NCBI GenBank assembly: GCA_028288725.1
Contig: JAQGIC010000037.1
Location: 1 to 64,000, forward strand
DNA length: 64,000 nt
Source: Rhodospirillales bacterium
Lineage (GTDB): Bacteria > Pseudomonadota > Alphaproteobacteria > ATCC43930 > CGMCC-115725
Reading direction: 5' to 3'
The notes under the pieces are model-generated. The model was given only the letters and a program-made list of their open reading frames with translations. It was not told the origin of the DNA and did no database searches. The position numbers and the translations under genes are program-made. Each line of letters begins with the position of its first letter. Position 1 is the first letter of the stretch. Shown here piece by piece: positions 1-10,323 of the stretch.

Positions 1-2378
1 GCCAGGTCGTTGGTCTCCTTGCCGGCGATTTCCAGCATGGACGCGATCAGCGTCATGCGCTCGAAACCCAGCATGTCGACCGAGCCCTTCAAGGCATGGG
101 CCTCGCGGCCGATGACTTTCAGGTCGCCCGATGCCGCATGCTCGGCCATGCGGACGAGGCGCGAGCGGCTGTCGCGCAGGAAGACCGAGGTGATCGCCTG
201 GGCCGCCTCGGCGCCGACCTCGTCATTGAGCTTGTCCCAGGCGGAGGGATTGGCGACCATCAAGTCCGCGGGGGCGCCGTCGGCGCTGCTCTGTCCCTCC
301 ATCGCCATATAGGGCGCCATGGCGCGGGTCAGGTCGGACCAGCGGAACGGCTTGGTCACGACCGACTGCATGCCCGCCGCGATGCAGCGTTCGTGATCCT
401 CGCGAAAGGCGTTGGCGGTCACGCCGACGATCGGAATCCTGCCGAGCGGACCCGGTAGCTGGCGGATCAGTTTCGTCGCTTCCAGCCCGTCCATCTCGGG
501 CATCTGCATGTCCATCAGCACCATGTCGTACGGTATGGATTTGACCGCGGTCACCGCTTCCGCGCCGTTCGCGACCGTGTCGACGCGCAGGCCCAGCTTC
601 TCCAGCATGGTGACGACGATGATCTGGTTGGTCGGATTGTCCTCGGCGACCAGCACGCGCCCGCCGCGCACGAACTGCGGCAGTTCCTCCTCGACATGCT
701 CGCCGGCGCCCGGTGTCTCCGACAGCGGGTCGCCCTTGCGAAGCGGCACCCGGAACCAGAAGGTGCTGCCGCGGCCAACCTCGCTCTCGACCTCGATCAT
801 GCCGCCCATGCCGTCGACCAGCCGTTTGCAGATGGCGAGCCCCAGGCCGGTGCCGCCGAAGCGGCGCGCCACCGAGCTGTCGACCTGGCTGAATTCCTGG
901 AACAGCGACGAGCGCGCTTCGGGTGCGATGCCGATGCCGGTGTCGGTGACGGCGCAGGCGACGATGGCGCGGCTCTCGCTCTCGGCGATCAGGCGGACGT
1001 CGATCGTGACCGAGCCATGCTCGGTGAACTTGATCGCATTGCCGGCCAGATTGACCAGGATCTGCCGTAGTCGGCCCGGATCGCCGATCAGGCCATGCGG
1101 GATATGGGGATCGATCTTGCCCTTGAGCTTCAGGCCCTTGACGCCGGCGCGCGGCGAGGTGATGGCGAGCACGCTGTCGACCAGTTCCTGGAAGCGCACG
1201 GGCACCTGTTCGAACTCGAGCTTGGCCGCGTCGAGTTTGGAATAGTCGAGAATGTCGTTGATCACCTGCAACAGATGTTCGGCCGAGACGCGCAGCGTAT
1301 TGGCATAGCGCCATTGGGCCGGCGTCAGTTCGGTATCGAGCAGCAGGCCGGTCATGCCGATCACGCCGTTGATCGGCGTCCGGATCTCGTGGCTGACCGT
1401 CGCCAGGAAGGCGGCGCGCGCGCTGTTCGCCCGGTCGGCGTCGTCGCGCGCCTGTTTCAGCGCGGCCTCGGCATCGCGCCGGTCGGTGACGTCGGTCAGC
1501 GTCCCGGTCAGGATCTGCTCGCCCTCGACGCCGTCCTGCCCGAAGAAGATCAGCATCGAGCACCAGCGCTGGGCGCCGTCGGCGGTGCGATAGCGGAATT
1601 CCTCGGTCGCGGTCGCGTGGCTGTCGAGCGAGGCGATGGCCTGGATCAACCGGCGGCGATCCTCGCTGAGCGCGTAGGACAGGGCGCGCCGGTCGAGCGA
1701 GGCGGTGATCTCATAGCCGGTAAAGGTCGACCAGGCCCGGTTCAGGAAGCGCCAGCGGCCGTCGAGCCCGACCTGAAAGATCACTTCGTTCAGGCTATCC
1801 AGCACCGAGCGATAGCGGTTGCGGCTGGCGGCCAGCATCGCCTGGACCTGCCGCTCGCGATGCATCTCGGCGGTGGTGACGGTGTAGGCCTGGCGCAGTT
1901 CCAGCTCGTCGACGATGACGGCCGCCAGGGTCTCCAGCATGCGGATCTCGGGCGGCAGCACCAGGCGGGGCGAGGGCGACAGGCCGGCGAGCGTGCCGAC
2001 GACCATGCCATCGGCCAGGCGCAGCGAGACGCCGGCATAGAAGCGGACGCCGAGCGCGCCGGCGACGGCCGGATGCTTGGCGAACACGGGATCGCTGGAC
2101 GCGTCGCCGACGGCCAGCACGCCCGAATGCGGCGTCGCCCGGTCGAGCGTCAGCAGCGAGCGCACGCCCTCGATCGCATTGGTGCCGATGCAGGATTTGA
2201 TGGTCGGCAGGCCGTCTTCGATCAATTCCAGCACCGCGATCGGCACGCCCAGCAGGTCCGAGACCAGGGCGGTGATGCGGTCGAAGGCGGGTTCGGGCGG
2301 AGTCGGCAGCCGGGCGTGACGATAGGTCAGGTCGAAATCGATGACCGTGGCGGCATCGGGCGGCCCCTTGGCTCTCAT
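1..2378 (-). CDS. Hybrid sensor histidine kinase (GAF-PAS-HisKA-HATPase-REC-Hpt), SypF-like; C-terminus runs off the window start
   Basis: Own minus-strand translation from ATG at 2378: GAF-like N-terminus, PAS, '[21 protein letters not shown]' H-box, '[20 protein letters not shown]' ATPase motifs, REC '[25 protein letters not shown]', Hpt 'AHALKGS'. Missing from the ORF track because the stop is outside the window. Confidence 0.92.
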   Translation of the reverse strand, partial: MRAKGPPDAATVIDFDLTYRHARLPTPPEPAFDRITALVSDLLGVPIAVLELIEDGLPTIKSCIGTNAIEGVRSLLTLDRATPHSGVLAVGDASSDPVFAKHPAVAGALGVRFYAGVSLRLADGMVVGTLAGLSPSPRLVLPPEIRMLETLAAVIVDELELRQAYTVTTAEMHRERQVQAMLAASRNRYRSVLDSLNEVIFQVGLDGRWRFLNRAWSTFTGYEITASLDRRALSYALSEDRRRLIQAIASLDSHATATEEFRYRTADGAQRWCSMLIFFGQDGVEGEQILTGTLTDVTDRRDAEAALKQARDDADRANSARAAFLATVSHEIRTPINGVIGMTGLLLDTELTPAQWRYANTLRVSAEHLLQVINDILDYSKLDAAKLEFEQVPVRFQELVDSVLAITSPRAGVKGLKLKGKIDPHIPHGLIGDPGRLRQILVNLAGNAIKFTEHGSVTIDVRLIAESESRAIVACAVTDTGIGIAPEARSSLFQEFSQVDSSVARRFGGTGLGLAICKRLVDGMGGMIEVESEVGRGSTFWFRVPLRKGDPLSETPGAGEHVEEELPQFVRGGRVLVAEDNPTNQIIVVTMLEKLGLRVDTVANGAEAVTAVKSIPYDMVLMDMQMPEMDGLEATKLIRQLPGPLGRIPIVGVTANAFREDHERCIAAGMQSVVTKPFRWSDLTRAMAPYMAMEGQSSADGAPADLMVANPSAWDKLNDEVGAEAAQAITSVFLRDSRSRLVRMAEHAASGDLKVIGREAHALKGSVDMLGFERMTLIASMLEIAGKETNDL

Positions 2379-2381
2379 GGC

Positions 2382-4067
2382 TTAGACGAGCGTCTTCGAT
2401 TGCATCTTGCGATAAAGCGTCGAGGGATTGACGCCGAGGGCCGCGGCGGCGCGCGAGATATTGCCGCCGGCGGCGGCGATCGCGGCCTTGATCGTCTCGC
2501 TCTCGGCCAGTGCCAGCGGCTTCAACTCGCGTACCCGCCCGCTCGGCTTTTCCAGGGGGGGGAACTGTTCGCGCTTGCGATAGAGCGTCGATGGACTGAT
2601 CTCAAGCCTTGCCGCCGCCTGCAGCACGTTGCCGCCGCACTGTTCCAGCGCCAGCTCGATCAGGTCCCGCTCCAGCTCGGACAGCGAGAACGAGGCCTGC
2701 GCAGTCGCCTCGGCGGGCGCTTGCCCGTTCGCGGCCGATATCGCCGGCATCGGGTGGAGGCTGGGTGCCGCGGGCGCCGGGGCCGGGGCGGGGCGGACCT
2801 GCGACAGCGGCGCCGGCAGCATGAAGGGCACGACGGTCTCGCCGTCGTTCAGCAAGACGATCTGGCGCACGACGTTCTGCAACTGGCGCACGTTGCCGGG
2901 CCAGGCGTAGTGCACCAGGATGCTCTCGGTCTCCGGCGAGAAGCGCTGGAACGCCCGGCCTTCCTCGCGGGAATATTCGGCCAGGAACCGGCGGGCGATC
3001 AGCAGCACGTCGTCCTCGCGCTCGCGGATCGGCGGCAGCAGCAGCGGCATGACGTAGAGCCGGTAGTACAGATCCTCGCGGAAGCGGCCGGCCTCGACCT
3101 CCTTCAGCGGATCGCGGTTGGTCGCCGAGATGAAACGAACATCGACCTTCTGGGTCTGCGTGCCGCCGACCTTCTGAAAGGTGCCGGTCTGGATGAAGCG
3201 CAGCAGCTTCGCCTGCAGCCCGACATCCATCTCGCAGATTTCATCGAAGAACAGCGTGCCGCCATCGGCGCGGCTGCCGGCGCCCTCGCGGTCGGCCACG
3301 GCGCCGGTGAAGGCGCCCTTCACATGGCCGAAGACCTCGCTCTCGATCAGGTCTTTGGGGAAGGCGGCACAATTCAAGGCGATGAACGGCTTGTCCTTGC
3401 GCGGGCTCCGCAGGTGCACCGCCTCGGCGGCGAGTTCCTTGCCCGTGCCGCTTTCGCCGGTGATGAACACCGGCGCCTTGGACTGGGCCGCGATGTCGAC
3501 GATGCGATAGACGCCGCGCATGGCGAGCGAATTGCCGACGAAGCCGCAGAACTGGTCGCTATCGCCCGGGGTGTCGAACGTATCGACGATGCGGCGCAGG
3601 TTCATCCGCTCCAGCGCATTGTCGAGCGTGACGAACAGACGCTCCGGCGCGAACGGCTTAACCAGGAAATCCGACGCCCCCTCTCGCATCGCCTCGACCG
3701 CGATGTTGATCGAGCCATGGGCGGTGATGACGACGACCGCGGTGTTCAACCGGCGCTGGGTGATCCATTTCAGGATCTCCATGCCCGACATGTCCGGCAG
3801 TTCGATATCGAGCAGGACGGCGGCATAGCTGGTCTCGGCCAGCGCCGCGAGTGCGGCGGTGCCGGTCTCGCAATGCAGGGTATCGTACGGACCGCGCCGT
3901 AGATATTCGAGATAGACCCGGGCGATCGACGGATTGTCTTCGACCAGGAGCAGCGGATGCCGGCCGGTCAATATCTTCTCCCGAACGCCCTGTGCAGCGT
4001 CTGTTCTACCATGTTCAGTCGTAGCCGATGACACAGACCATGCTGTCGTCCGCCGTTCTTCCGCCAT
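2382..4067 (-). CDS. Sigma54-dependent response regulator (REC-AAA+ with GAFTGA, two C-terminal Fis-type HTHs), SypG-like
   Basis: REC 'PLLLVEDNPSIARVY', 'GESGTGKELAAEAVH' Walker A, 'GHVKGAFTGAVADREG', two 'ISPSTLYRK/VNPSTLYRK' HTH motifs. Start may be as far in as 3986. Confidence 0.93.
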   Translation of the reverse strand: MAEERRTTAWSVSSATTEHGRTDAAQGVREKILTGRHPLLLVEDNPSIARVYLEYLRRGPYDTLHCETGTAALAALAETSYAAVLLDIELPDMSGMEILKWITQRRLNTAVVVITAHGSINIAVEAMREGASDFLVKPFAPERLFVTLDNALERMNLRRIVDTFDTPGDSDQFCGFVGNSLAMRGVYRIVDIAAQSKAPVFITGESGTGKELAAEAVHLRSPRKDKPFIALNCAAFPKDLIESEVFGHVKGAFTGAVADREGAGSRADGGTLFFDEICEMDVGLQAKLLRFIQTGTFQKVGGTQTQKVDVRFISATNRDPLKEVEAGRFREDLYYRLYVMPLLLPPIREREDDVLLIARRFLAEYSREEGRAFQRFSPETESILVHYAWPGNVRQLQNVVRQIVLLNDGETVVPFMLPAPLSQVRPAPAPAPAAPSLHPMPAISAANGQAPAEATAQASFSLSELERDLIELALEQCGGNVLQAAARLEISPSTLYRKREQFPPLEKPSGRVRELKPLALAESETIKAAIAAAGGNISRAAAALGVNPSTLYRKMQSKTLV

Positions 4068-5586
4068 TTCGCATCAGGTGGGCACGCAGCAGACCGTCCG
4101 CCATGACCGAAGGCGAGCGGGCCGCGAGATCGATCAGGTCGTTCTTGAGCGCCTCGACCGCGGCCGCGGCCAGATCCGGATCGGGCGATTCGACGAAGCC
4201 GTCGGTCACCAGCACGATCCGGTCGCCCGGCTTCAGCACGACGGTCTTCGCCTCGTAGGTCTGGCCGGGAACCAGCCCGATCAGCCCGCCCTCGACCGGC
4301 ACTTCCTCGACACCGTCGCGGGTTACCAGCAGCGGATAGGGTTGTCCGGCGTTGGAGACGACGACTGCGCCGTCGGCACCCAGCCAGCAGCCGAGCGCCG
4401 TCAGCGTGGCGCCTTCCAGAAGGCCTTCCTCGCACAGCAGGTCCGACAGTTTGGCGATGAAACTTCCGGGGCCGACCTCGTGGCCCATGCCCAGCGCCGC
4501 GCCCTTGACGAAGCCCAGGTTGGCCATGGCGAGCGGCCAGGCGCCCAACCCGTGGCCCATCGCATCGCACATCAGCAGCTGGAAGCCGTCGGGCGTATGG
4601 CGATGCCAGATCAGGTCGCCGCCGGCGACGTTGATGTTGATCGAGGCGCCCGCCGAGATGCGGCGGGCGGCCAATGTATAATTCCCGACCTGTTCCGGCA
4701 GCGTCTGGGACGGAAAGCGCGTCGTGTTCGCGACGATCTCGGTCTGGCGGAGCGCGCGCATCTGGCTCTGTCGCTTCAACAGCCGCTCCAGCACCTGGAG
4801 CAGGCGCTTCTTGTCGAGCGGCTTGTACAGGAGATCGTCGATGCCGGCGTCGTTGGCCGCCGCCGAGGCGCCGGGGCTCCGGTCGCTGGTCAGGAACAGG
4901 AACGGCACCAGGCCCAGCTCGGGTTCACGCGATAGCCGGTCCCGGAACGACAGGCCGTCGTCGTCGGGCATATGGATGTCGGAAATGATGACGTCGGGGC
5001 GCTGCAGCTTCGCCTCCAGTTCGGCCTCGGCCGCGGTCGCGCAGGCGCACACGGAATAGCTGCCCTTCAGGTAGGCTTCGATCGTCATGCGTTGGACCGG
5101 GTCGTCATCGACCACGAGAATGCGCGGAACGGCGGTTGCAGTCGGTTGCACGCAGCGCACCATGAAACGGTTGACCTCGCCCTGGCCGGAAGAGCGCCAA
5201 GTCCGCGGAACATAGAGATGTTGTGGGAATCGGGAAGCCACGATGTAGAGCCCGCGGCCGGATTCCTGCAATGGGTCGGGACGTCGGCCGGTCCGATCGC
5301 GGAATGACGACGCTTCGCGCAGCAAGGGCCGGCCGTCGTCGGCGACGACCAGGGTCCATTCGGTATCGTGCCGCTTCAGCTCGGTCCGCAGCCGGGTCGC
5401 GCCGTCGGCATGCTCGGCGACATTGATGCCGATCTCCGCCAGAGCCACGCCCAGGTCCTCGCCCATTTCGCGGCCCAGCGGCAAGTGCGCCACGAAGGCG
5501 TTGAACGCACGGCGCAGATCGCGCACGCCGGCCAGGGTCGGCACGGCCTCGCCTGTCCACAACACCTCCTCGGCATCCATCTTCAC
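4015..5586 (-). CDS. RsbW-like HATPase - REC - SpoIIE/PP2C phosphatase protein, SypE-like
   Basis: N-terminal 'EIGINVAEHA..DDGRPL..ESGRGLYIV' HATPase motifs, central REC 'RILVVDDDPVQR..DVIISDIHMPDDDG', C-terminal 'VAGGDLIWH..MCDAMGHGLGA..LVTDGFVE'. Confidence 0.9.
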   Translation of the reverse strand: MKMDAEEVLWTGEAVPTLAGVRDLRRAFNAFVAHLPLGREMGEDLGVALAEIGINVAEHADGATRLRTELKRHDTEWTLVVADDGRPLLREASSFRDRTGRRPDPLQESGRGLYIVASRFPQHLYVPRTWRSSGQGEVNRFMVRCVQPTATAVPRILVVDDDPVQRMTIEAYLKGSYSVCACATAAEAELEAKLQRPDVIISDIHMPDDDGLSFRDRLSREPELGLVPFLFLTSDRSPGASAAANDAGIDDLLYKPLDKKRLLQVLERLLKRQSQMRALRQTEIVANTTRFPSQTLPEQVGNYTLAARRISAGASININVAGGDLIWHRHTPDGFQLLMCDAMGHGLGAWPLAMANLGFVKGAALGMGHEVGPGSFIAKLSDLLCEEGLLEGATLTALGCWLGADGAVVVSNAGQPYPLLVTRDGVEEVPVEGGLIGLVPGQTYEAKTVVLKPGDRIVLVTDGFVESPDPDLAAAAVEALKNDLIDLAARSPSVMADGLLRAHLMRNGGRTADDSMVCVIGYD

Positions 5587-5890
5587 TTACCCGAGCCTTT
5601 GCGCACGGAGGACGGGTGAGCGGCTGCGGCGCTTGTCGTCGTGTCGATCGCCTTTCAGCCTGCTCATTGTGTCTCCTTACGATCGTCCCGCCTGCGGAAC
5701 GGATGAAGTGTCAATTGGCTCTATGCAATTCTGCGTCCAACCGCCGGTCGAAAGCTAGTCGCTTGGTAACCATAACGCTGCGATTGAACGGGATCCGAGG
5801 AATCCGCGTAAGCGTCCCAGGCTGCGAGCGGTTTTTGCAAACTGGCAGGCAGTCTGCGTCGCATGCCGCCGGCAAGGGCCCGGCGTCCGC

Positions 5891-7732
5891 TCATTGCCCG
5901 CGCCCCCCGACCATGACGGCGATCGTCTTCCACAGGATATGCAGATCCATGCGCAGCCAGCGCCAGAAATCCATGATCGACAGACCATAGGCATGGTCGA
6001 ACAGCACCTTGGAGCGCACGTCGTCCAGGCTTTCGTCATAGCCCTGGTTGATCTGGGCCAGGCCGGTGATGCCGGGGCGGATGCCGTAGGTCCGTTCGGC
6101 GAAGAACGGGATCGCGTCCTCCAGCCGATGGGTGATGCCCGGCCGCTCCGGCCGCGGGCCGACCAGCGACATGTCGCCTTTCAGCACGTTGACGAGCTGG
6201 GGAATCTCGTCCAACCGGCTCTTTCGCAGGAACCGGCCGACCGGTGTGACGCGCGGATCGTTCTTGGTCGCCCAGATCGGCCCGGTGCGGGCCTCGGCGT
6301 CGACATACATGGTGCGGAACTTCAGCATCATGAACAGCTCGGTCCGATCCGGCAGCGAGCGCCCGATGCGCATCTGCCGGAAGATCACCGGGCCGGGCGA
6401 GTTGAGGCGGACGGCGACGGCGACCGGCACGGCGAAGATCAGTCCGACCAGCAGCCCGATCAATGCGCCGACGATGTCGAAGGTGCGCTTGGCGATCCGC
6501 GTCTTCAGCGAAATATGAGTCGCCTTCCCGAACGGATCGTCCTCGCCGACACGCTGCCAGCGGCCGGATTCCAGACCCAGCAGATAGCGCGTGCCGCCGA
6601 TGAGCGCCGCCCAATGGCCGGCGACGAGATAGTGCGTGAGCTCGATCGGCTTCGGCCAGCGCCGGGCCGGCTGGACCAGTTTCGGCACGCTCGCCGCATA
6701 GAACAGGATCTGCAGCAGCGTCAGCATCCCGAAGAACAGCGAGCCCCGGCACCACAGCCAGATCGAGCCGGCAAGGGCGAGGATCATCAGATAGGGCGAG
6801 AGCGCGCGCAGCACCTTGCCGGAGCCGAATGCAAACGCGAGCACGCCGTGGCGCGGGTGCAGCACGCGGGCGAGCCGCATCATCTGCTGCATATTGCCGG
6901 CGGCGATGCGGCGGCGGCGGCGCTGGTCCTGCGACAGGCTGGCGACTTCCAGTTCGGTCGCGACGATCCGCGGCTCGTAGATGCCGCGGTAGCCCCGCGC
7001 GGCGATCGACATCGGCAGAATGAAATCGTCGTTGATCGTGTCGTCGGGCAGCGGCCGGAACAGGCCGGCACGGAAGAAATAACCGGCGCCGTGGCAGCCG
7101 ATCAAGACGCCCAGCGCCGCCTCGCGCCGCTTGTTCTCGGTCTGATAGCGCCAATAGGCGGCCTCGCCCTCGGTCCCGGCCTCGGCGAACCGATAGGTCG
7201 CGGCGACGGTGCCGACGCGCGGATCGGCGAAATGGGCGGCGGCGATCCTGAGCGCTTCGGGATTGAGCAGGGCGGATGCATCGGTCAGACAGACGATATC
7301 GCCCAGCGGCCCCCGCAGGACGTCGTTCAGCACGGCGACCTTGCCGCGATTGTCCGGAAAATCGCGGATATCGGCGTCGAGCACCGGCTCCAGCGTGGCG
7401 GCCGCGCTGGCGACACCGGCCGTGGCGTCGCTGCAGCCGTCGCAGGCGACGATGACGTCGAACCGGTCGGCCGGATAGTCCAACGTCCGCAGATTGTCGA
7501 TCTTGGCGGCGATCACCGCCGCTTCGTTATAGGCCGGCACGACGACCGTCATGCGCGGCAGAGCCTCGTTCGGGACGGCCGGCGGCACTGCCGGCGGGCG
7601 CCGGCCGGCGCGCCGCAGAATCAGCGGATATCCGGCATGATGATAGGCGAGCAGTGCGATCGCGATGAGCGTGGCACCGCCGATCAGCAGGTCGAGGGCG
7701 ATGAGCGCGTCCGAGGCCACGGGTGAGGTCAT
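5891..7732 (-). CDS. Fused GT2 glycosyltransferase and priming bacterial sugar transferase (SypQ+SypR-like)
   Basis: N-terminal 'MTVVVPAYNEAAVI..DGCSD', C-terminal 'KRTFDIVGALIGLL..LKFRTMYVDAE..SRLDEIPQLVNVLKGDMSLVGPRPERP'. Confidence 0.92.
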   Translation of the reverse strand: MTSPVASDALIALDLLIGGATLIAIALLAYHHAGYPLILRRAGRRPPAVPPAVPNEALPRMTVVVPAYNEAAVIAAKIDNLRTLDYPADRFDVIVACDGCSDATAGVASAAATLEPVLDADIRDFPDNRGKVAVLNDVLRGPLGDIVCLTDASALLNPEALRIAAAHFADPRVGTVAATYRFAEAGTEGEAAYWRYQTENKRREAALGVLIGCHGAGYFFRAGLFRPLPDDTINDDFILPMSIAARGYRGIYEPRIVATELEVASLSQDQRRRRRIAAGNMQQMMRLARVLHPRHGVLAFAFGSGKVLRALSPYLMILALAGSIWLWCRGSLFFGMLTLLQILFYAASVPKLVQPARRWPKPIELTHYLVAGHWAALIGGTRYLLGLESGRWQRVGEDDPFGKATHISLKTRIAKRTFDIVGALIGLLVGLIFAVPVAVAVRLNSPGPVIFRQMRIGRSLPDRTELFMMLKFRTMYVDAEARTGPIWATKNDPRVTPVGRFLRKSRLDEIPQLVNVLKGDMSLVGPRPERPGITHRLEDAIPFFAERTYGIRPGITGLAQINQGYDESLDDVRSKVLFDHAYGLSIMDFWRWLRMDLHILWKTIAVMVGGRGQ

Positions 7733-8799
7733 GCGGCGTAAAGCTGATCGTAGCCGCGGACCATGGCGGTGATATTGCGCGACGCGACGACGAAGTCGCG
7801 CGGATCGGTGAGGCACGGCAGGCTGATCGCCTGGTCGAGGGCCGTCGTCAGGCCGGCCTCGTCACCGTCCTTGATCAGGTAGCCGGTCGACGGGCACAGC
7901 GCGTCGCGGACGCCGCCGACGTCGAGCGCCACCGCGCGCACGCCGGACGCCTGGGCCTCCAGCAGGGATAGCGGCAGGCCCTCGTGGCGGGACGCCAGGC
8001 AAAACACGTCGAGCGCCTGATAAAAGCGCGGCATCGTATCGACCCGGCCCAGGAAATTGACCCTGCCGTCGAGGCCGAGCGCGGTCACCTGCGCCGTGAG
8101 ATTGGCAAGCTCGCTGCCGCTGCCGGCGATCGCGAGGGTGGCCGGGGTGTCCAGCCTGGCGAAGGCTTCGATCAGGCGGTCGACGCCCTTGACGGTTTCC
8201 AGGCGGGCGGCGGTGCCGATGATGGGCCCTTCCAGCGGCAGGCCCAGCGCCGCGCGGGCGGCATGCTGGTCGCCGGGCAGGAAGCGGTCGGTATCGATGC
8301 CATTCCAGATCACCGTGGGCCGGCACCCGGGAATGGCCCGGCGCAGCGCGTCCGCCACGATGTCGGCGTCGGCGGCGAGCGCCGGGCGGGCGAGGCTCAG
8401 CGCCAGCCGCTCGACCATGCGCCGGCGGCGTCCGGCCAGATGCCAGGCATCATGTTCGGTATGGACGACATGGCGGATCCCGGCGAGCCGGGCGGCGACG
8501 CCGCCATAGATCAGCGGGCCGATGTGGTGGGTATGGACGATGTCGATGTTCAGCCGCTTGAACAGGCGCCGCAAGTCCATCAGCAGGCGGGGCGCCACGC
8601 CCGGCTGCTTGTCCATGCCATGCAGCCGTCCGGACAGCTCGCCGGCGCGGGGCCAATTCGCCAGGATCGTTTCCGGTCGGCCCTCCAGGCTGATCACATG
8701 GACCTCGTCGGCGGACGCGCCGAGCCGCGCCAGGTCCAGCACGATCGTCTCGATTCCGCCGGGCTGCAGATGTTGAACCACCTGCGCCACCCGTCTCAC
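7729..8799 (-). CDS. GT4-family glycosyltransferase
   Basis: 'QHLQPGGIETIVLDLARLG', 'IIGTAARLETVKGVDRLIEAFARL', 'ASRHEGLPLSLLEAQASGV'. Confidence 0.9.
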   Translation of the reverse strand: MRRVAQVVQHLQPGGIETIVLDLARLGASADEVHVISLEGRPETILANWPRAGELSGRLHGMDKQPGVAPRLLMDLRRLFKRLNIDIVHTHHIGPLIYGGVAARLAGIRHVVHTEHDAWHLAGRRRRMVERLALSLARPALAADADIVADALRRAIPGCRPTVIWNGIDTDRFLPGDQHAARAALGLPLEGPIIGTAARLETVKGVDRLIEAFARLDTPATLAIAGSGSELANLTAQVTALGLDGRVNFLGRVDTMPRFYQALDVFCLASRHEGLPLSLLEAQASGVRAVALDVGGVRDALCPSTGYLIKDGDEAGLTTALDQAISLPCLTDPRDFVVASRNITAMVRGYDQLYAA

Positions 8800-10316
8800 G
8801 CTACGGCCCCTCGGGCCTTGTTACTGGAAGAAGGGCCGATATCGATCCTGCCGTCGGCGGTGAACCCGTCGTCGAACAGCAGCGGGATGGTGCTCAGCAC
8901 AGGCGCCTTGACCAGCCGCTCCAACTGGGCGACCGACCGGATCGAGCTGTCGAGCAGTTCGGCGACGAATGCCATGGCCACGCCCAGGACGAGCGCGCCG
9001 ACGCAGCCGGCGACGAAGAACATCAGCAGCGGCAGGTTGACCGTCACCGGCAGGCCCGGGCGATCGATCACCTTGATCTGCTCGGGTAGTTCGAAATGGC
9101 CGAGATCGACGGTCAGGCGCGCGGTCTCGAAGCGCTTCAGCAGTGAATCGTAAAGATCGCGCTGGGTCCGGGCCTCGCGATCCAGGTCGTTCAGTTCGCG
9201 CTCGACCCCGCCGAAGGCCTCGGTCTTGGTTTCCATGTCGGCGACATCCTTGGTCAGGCTGTCGATTTCGCGTCCGAGACCCTTGACCTTGGCTTCGGCC
9301 GTCTGCAGCCCGGTCAGCTGCGAGATCAGCAGGGGCTGAGTGCCGCTGCCCGGCTGCGAGCCGTTGGCGCCGGTCGGCGGCGGCAGGTCGGCCTGCATGG
9401 TCGAGGCGCGGTTCCACAGCTGCGCCAGATCCTCGGTCGAGAGCGACTGGGCCTGCTGGATCTGGCGCGCGCGCTCTTCCTGCAGCCGCTCCAGCTGATG
9501 GATGGCGCCCTGAACCGCGCTATGCTCGTCGGTATAGCGGGCCCGCAGCATGGCGAGCTGGCCCGAGATCTGGACGATCTGCTCTTCGATCTTGCCGACG
9601 ATCGGGTTGGCCGAGGCCAGGCGATCGCGCAGGCTCTGCTGCGTCGCCTCGGCCCCGGCCAGCTCGGTCTTGCGCTGCTGCAGCGTGTCGCGCAATAGCG
9701 ACAGGCGCTGGATATTGGCGGCGTGCAGTTCGGGCAATTGATCGGAATGCCGGTTGCGGAAGGTGGCAAGCGCTATCTCGGCCTTCTCCACGTCCGCCTT
9801 CTTCTCCTTGATCTTGTCCGACAGGAACACCTCGGAATTCGCGACCGAGGACTGGCCAGGCGCGCGGATCGCCTCGATGAAGCGGATGGCGACGACTTCC
9901 AGTACCTGGGTCATCTGGTCGGGACTGCGCGAGCGCATCTTGAGTTCGACCAGGTCCTTGCCGACCAGTCGGGCGGTCAAGGCGCGGGACAATTGCTGAA
10001 CGATCGCCTCGCGGTCGGCGTCCGAACCGTTCTCGGGCACCAGCTTCAGGCTGTTGACCACATCCCACAGGATGTGCCGGCTCTGCAGCAGGACGGTCAG
10101 CCCGTCCATCCGGTCCTTCAGGTTGGTCTGGACGGCCAAATCCTGCACGACCGGGTTATTGGCGATTTCCTGGACCAGGATGGTCATGCGCGTCTCGTAG
10201 ATGCGGGGCGCCAGAATGCCGACGATCAATCCGAGCAGGGGCAGTACGACGAACGGGGCGACGACCAGATAGCGTCGCCGCCATCCCGCCAGCAGCACCG
10301 TGCTCAGCAGAGCCAT
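8796..10316 (-). CDS. Chain-length determinant Wzz/GumC-like protein
   Basis: Two TM segments flanking coiled coil; 'YETRMTILVQE', C-terminal 'LPEQIKVIDRPGLPVTVNLPLLMFF'. ORF can extend to 10388. Confidence 0.88.
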   Translation of the reverse strand: MALLSTVLLAGWRRRYLVVAPFVVLPLLGLIVGILAPRIYETRMTILVQEIANNPVVQDLAVQTNLKDRMDGLTVLLQSRHILWDVVNSLKLVPENGSDADREAIVQQLSRALTARLVGKDLVELKMRSRSPDQMTQVLEVVAIRFIEAIRAPGQSSVANSEVFLSDKIKEKKADVEKAEIALATFRNRHSDQLPELHAANIQRLSLLRDTLQQRKTELAGAEATQQSLRDRLASANPIVGKIEEQIVQISGQLAMLRARYTDEHSAVQGAIHQLERLQEERARQIQQAQSLSTEDLAQLWNRASTMQADLPPPTGANGSQPGSGTQPLLISQLTGLQTAEAKVKGLGREIDSLTKDVADMETKTEAFGGVERELNDLDREARTQRDLYDSLLKRFETARLTVDLGHFELPEQIKVIDRPGLPVTVNLPLLMFFVAGCVGALVLGVAMAFVAELLDSSIRSVAQLERLVKAPVLSTIPLLFDDGFTADGRIDIGPSSSNKARGAVA

Positions 10317-10323
10317 GTCGAAC

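Noticed and set aside
223-1563. 446-aa minus-strand ORF
   Set aside because: Out-of-frame with the hybrid kinase, whose true frame covers 1-2378 with full domain motifs.
1095-3902. 935-aa plus-strand ORF
   Set aside because: Antisense to the histidine kinase and sigma54 regulator genes; low-complexity R/G/A/Q/H-rich product typical of shadow ORFs in GC-rich DNA.
5894-7726. 610-aa plus-strand ORF
   Set aside because: Exact antisense shadow of the GT2/priming-transferase fusion; no recognisable domains.
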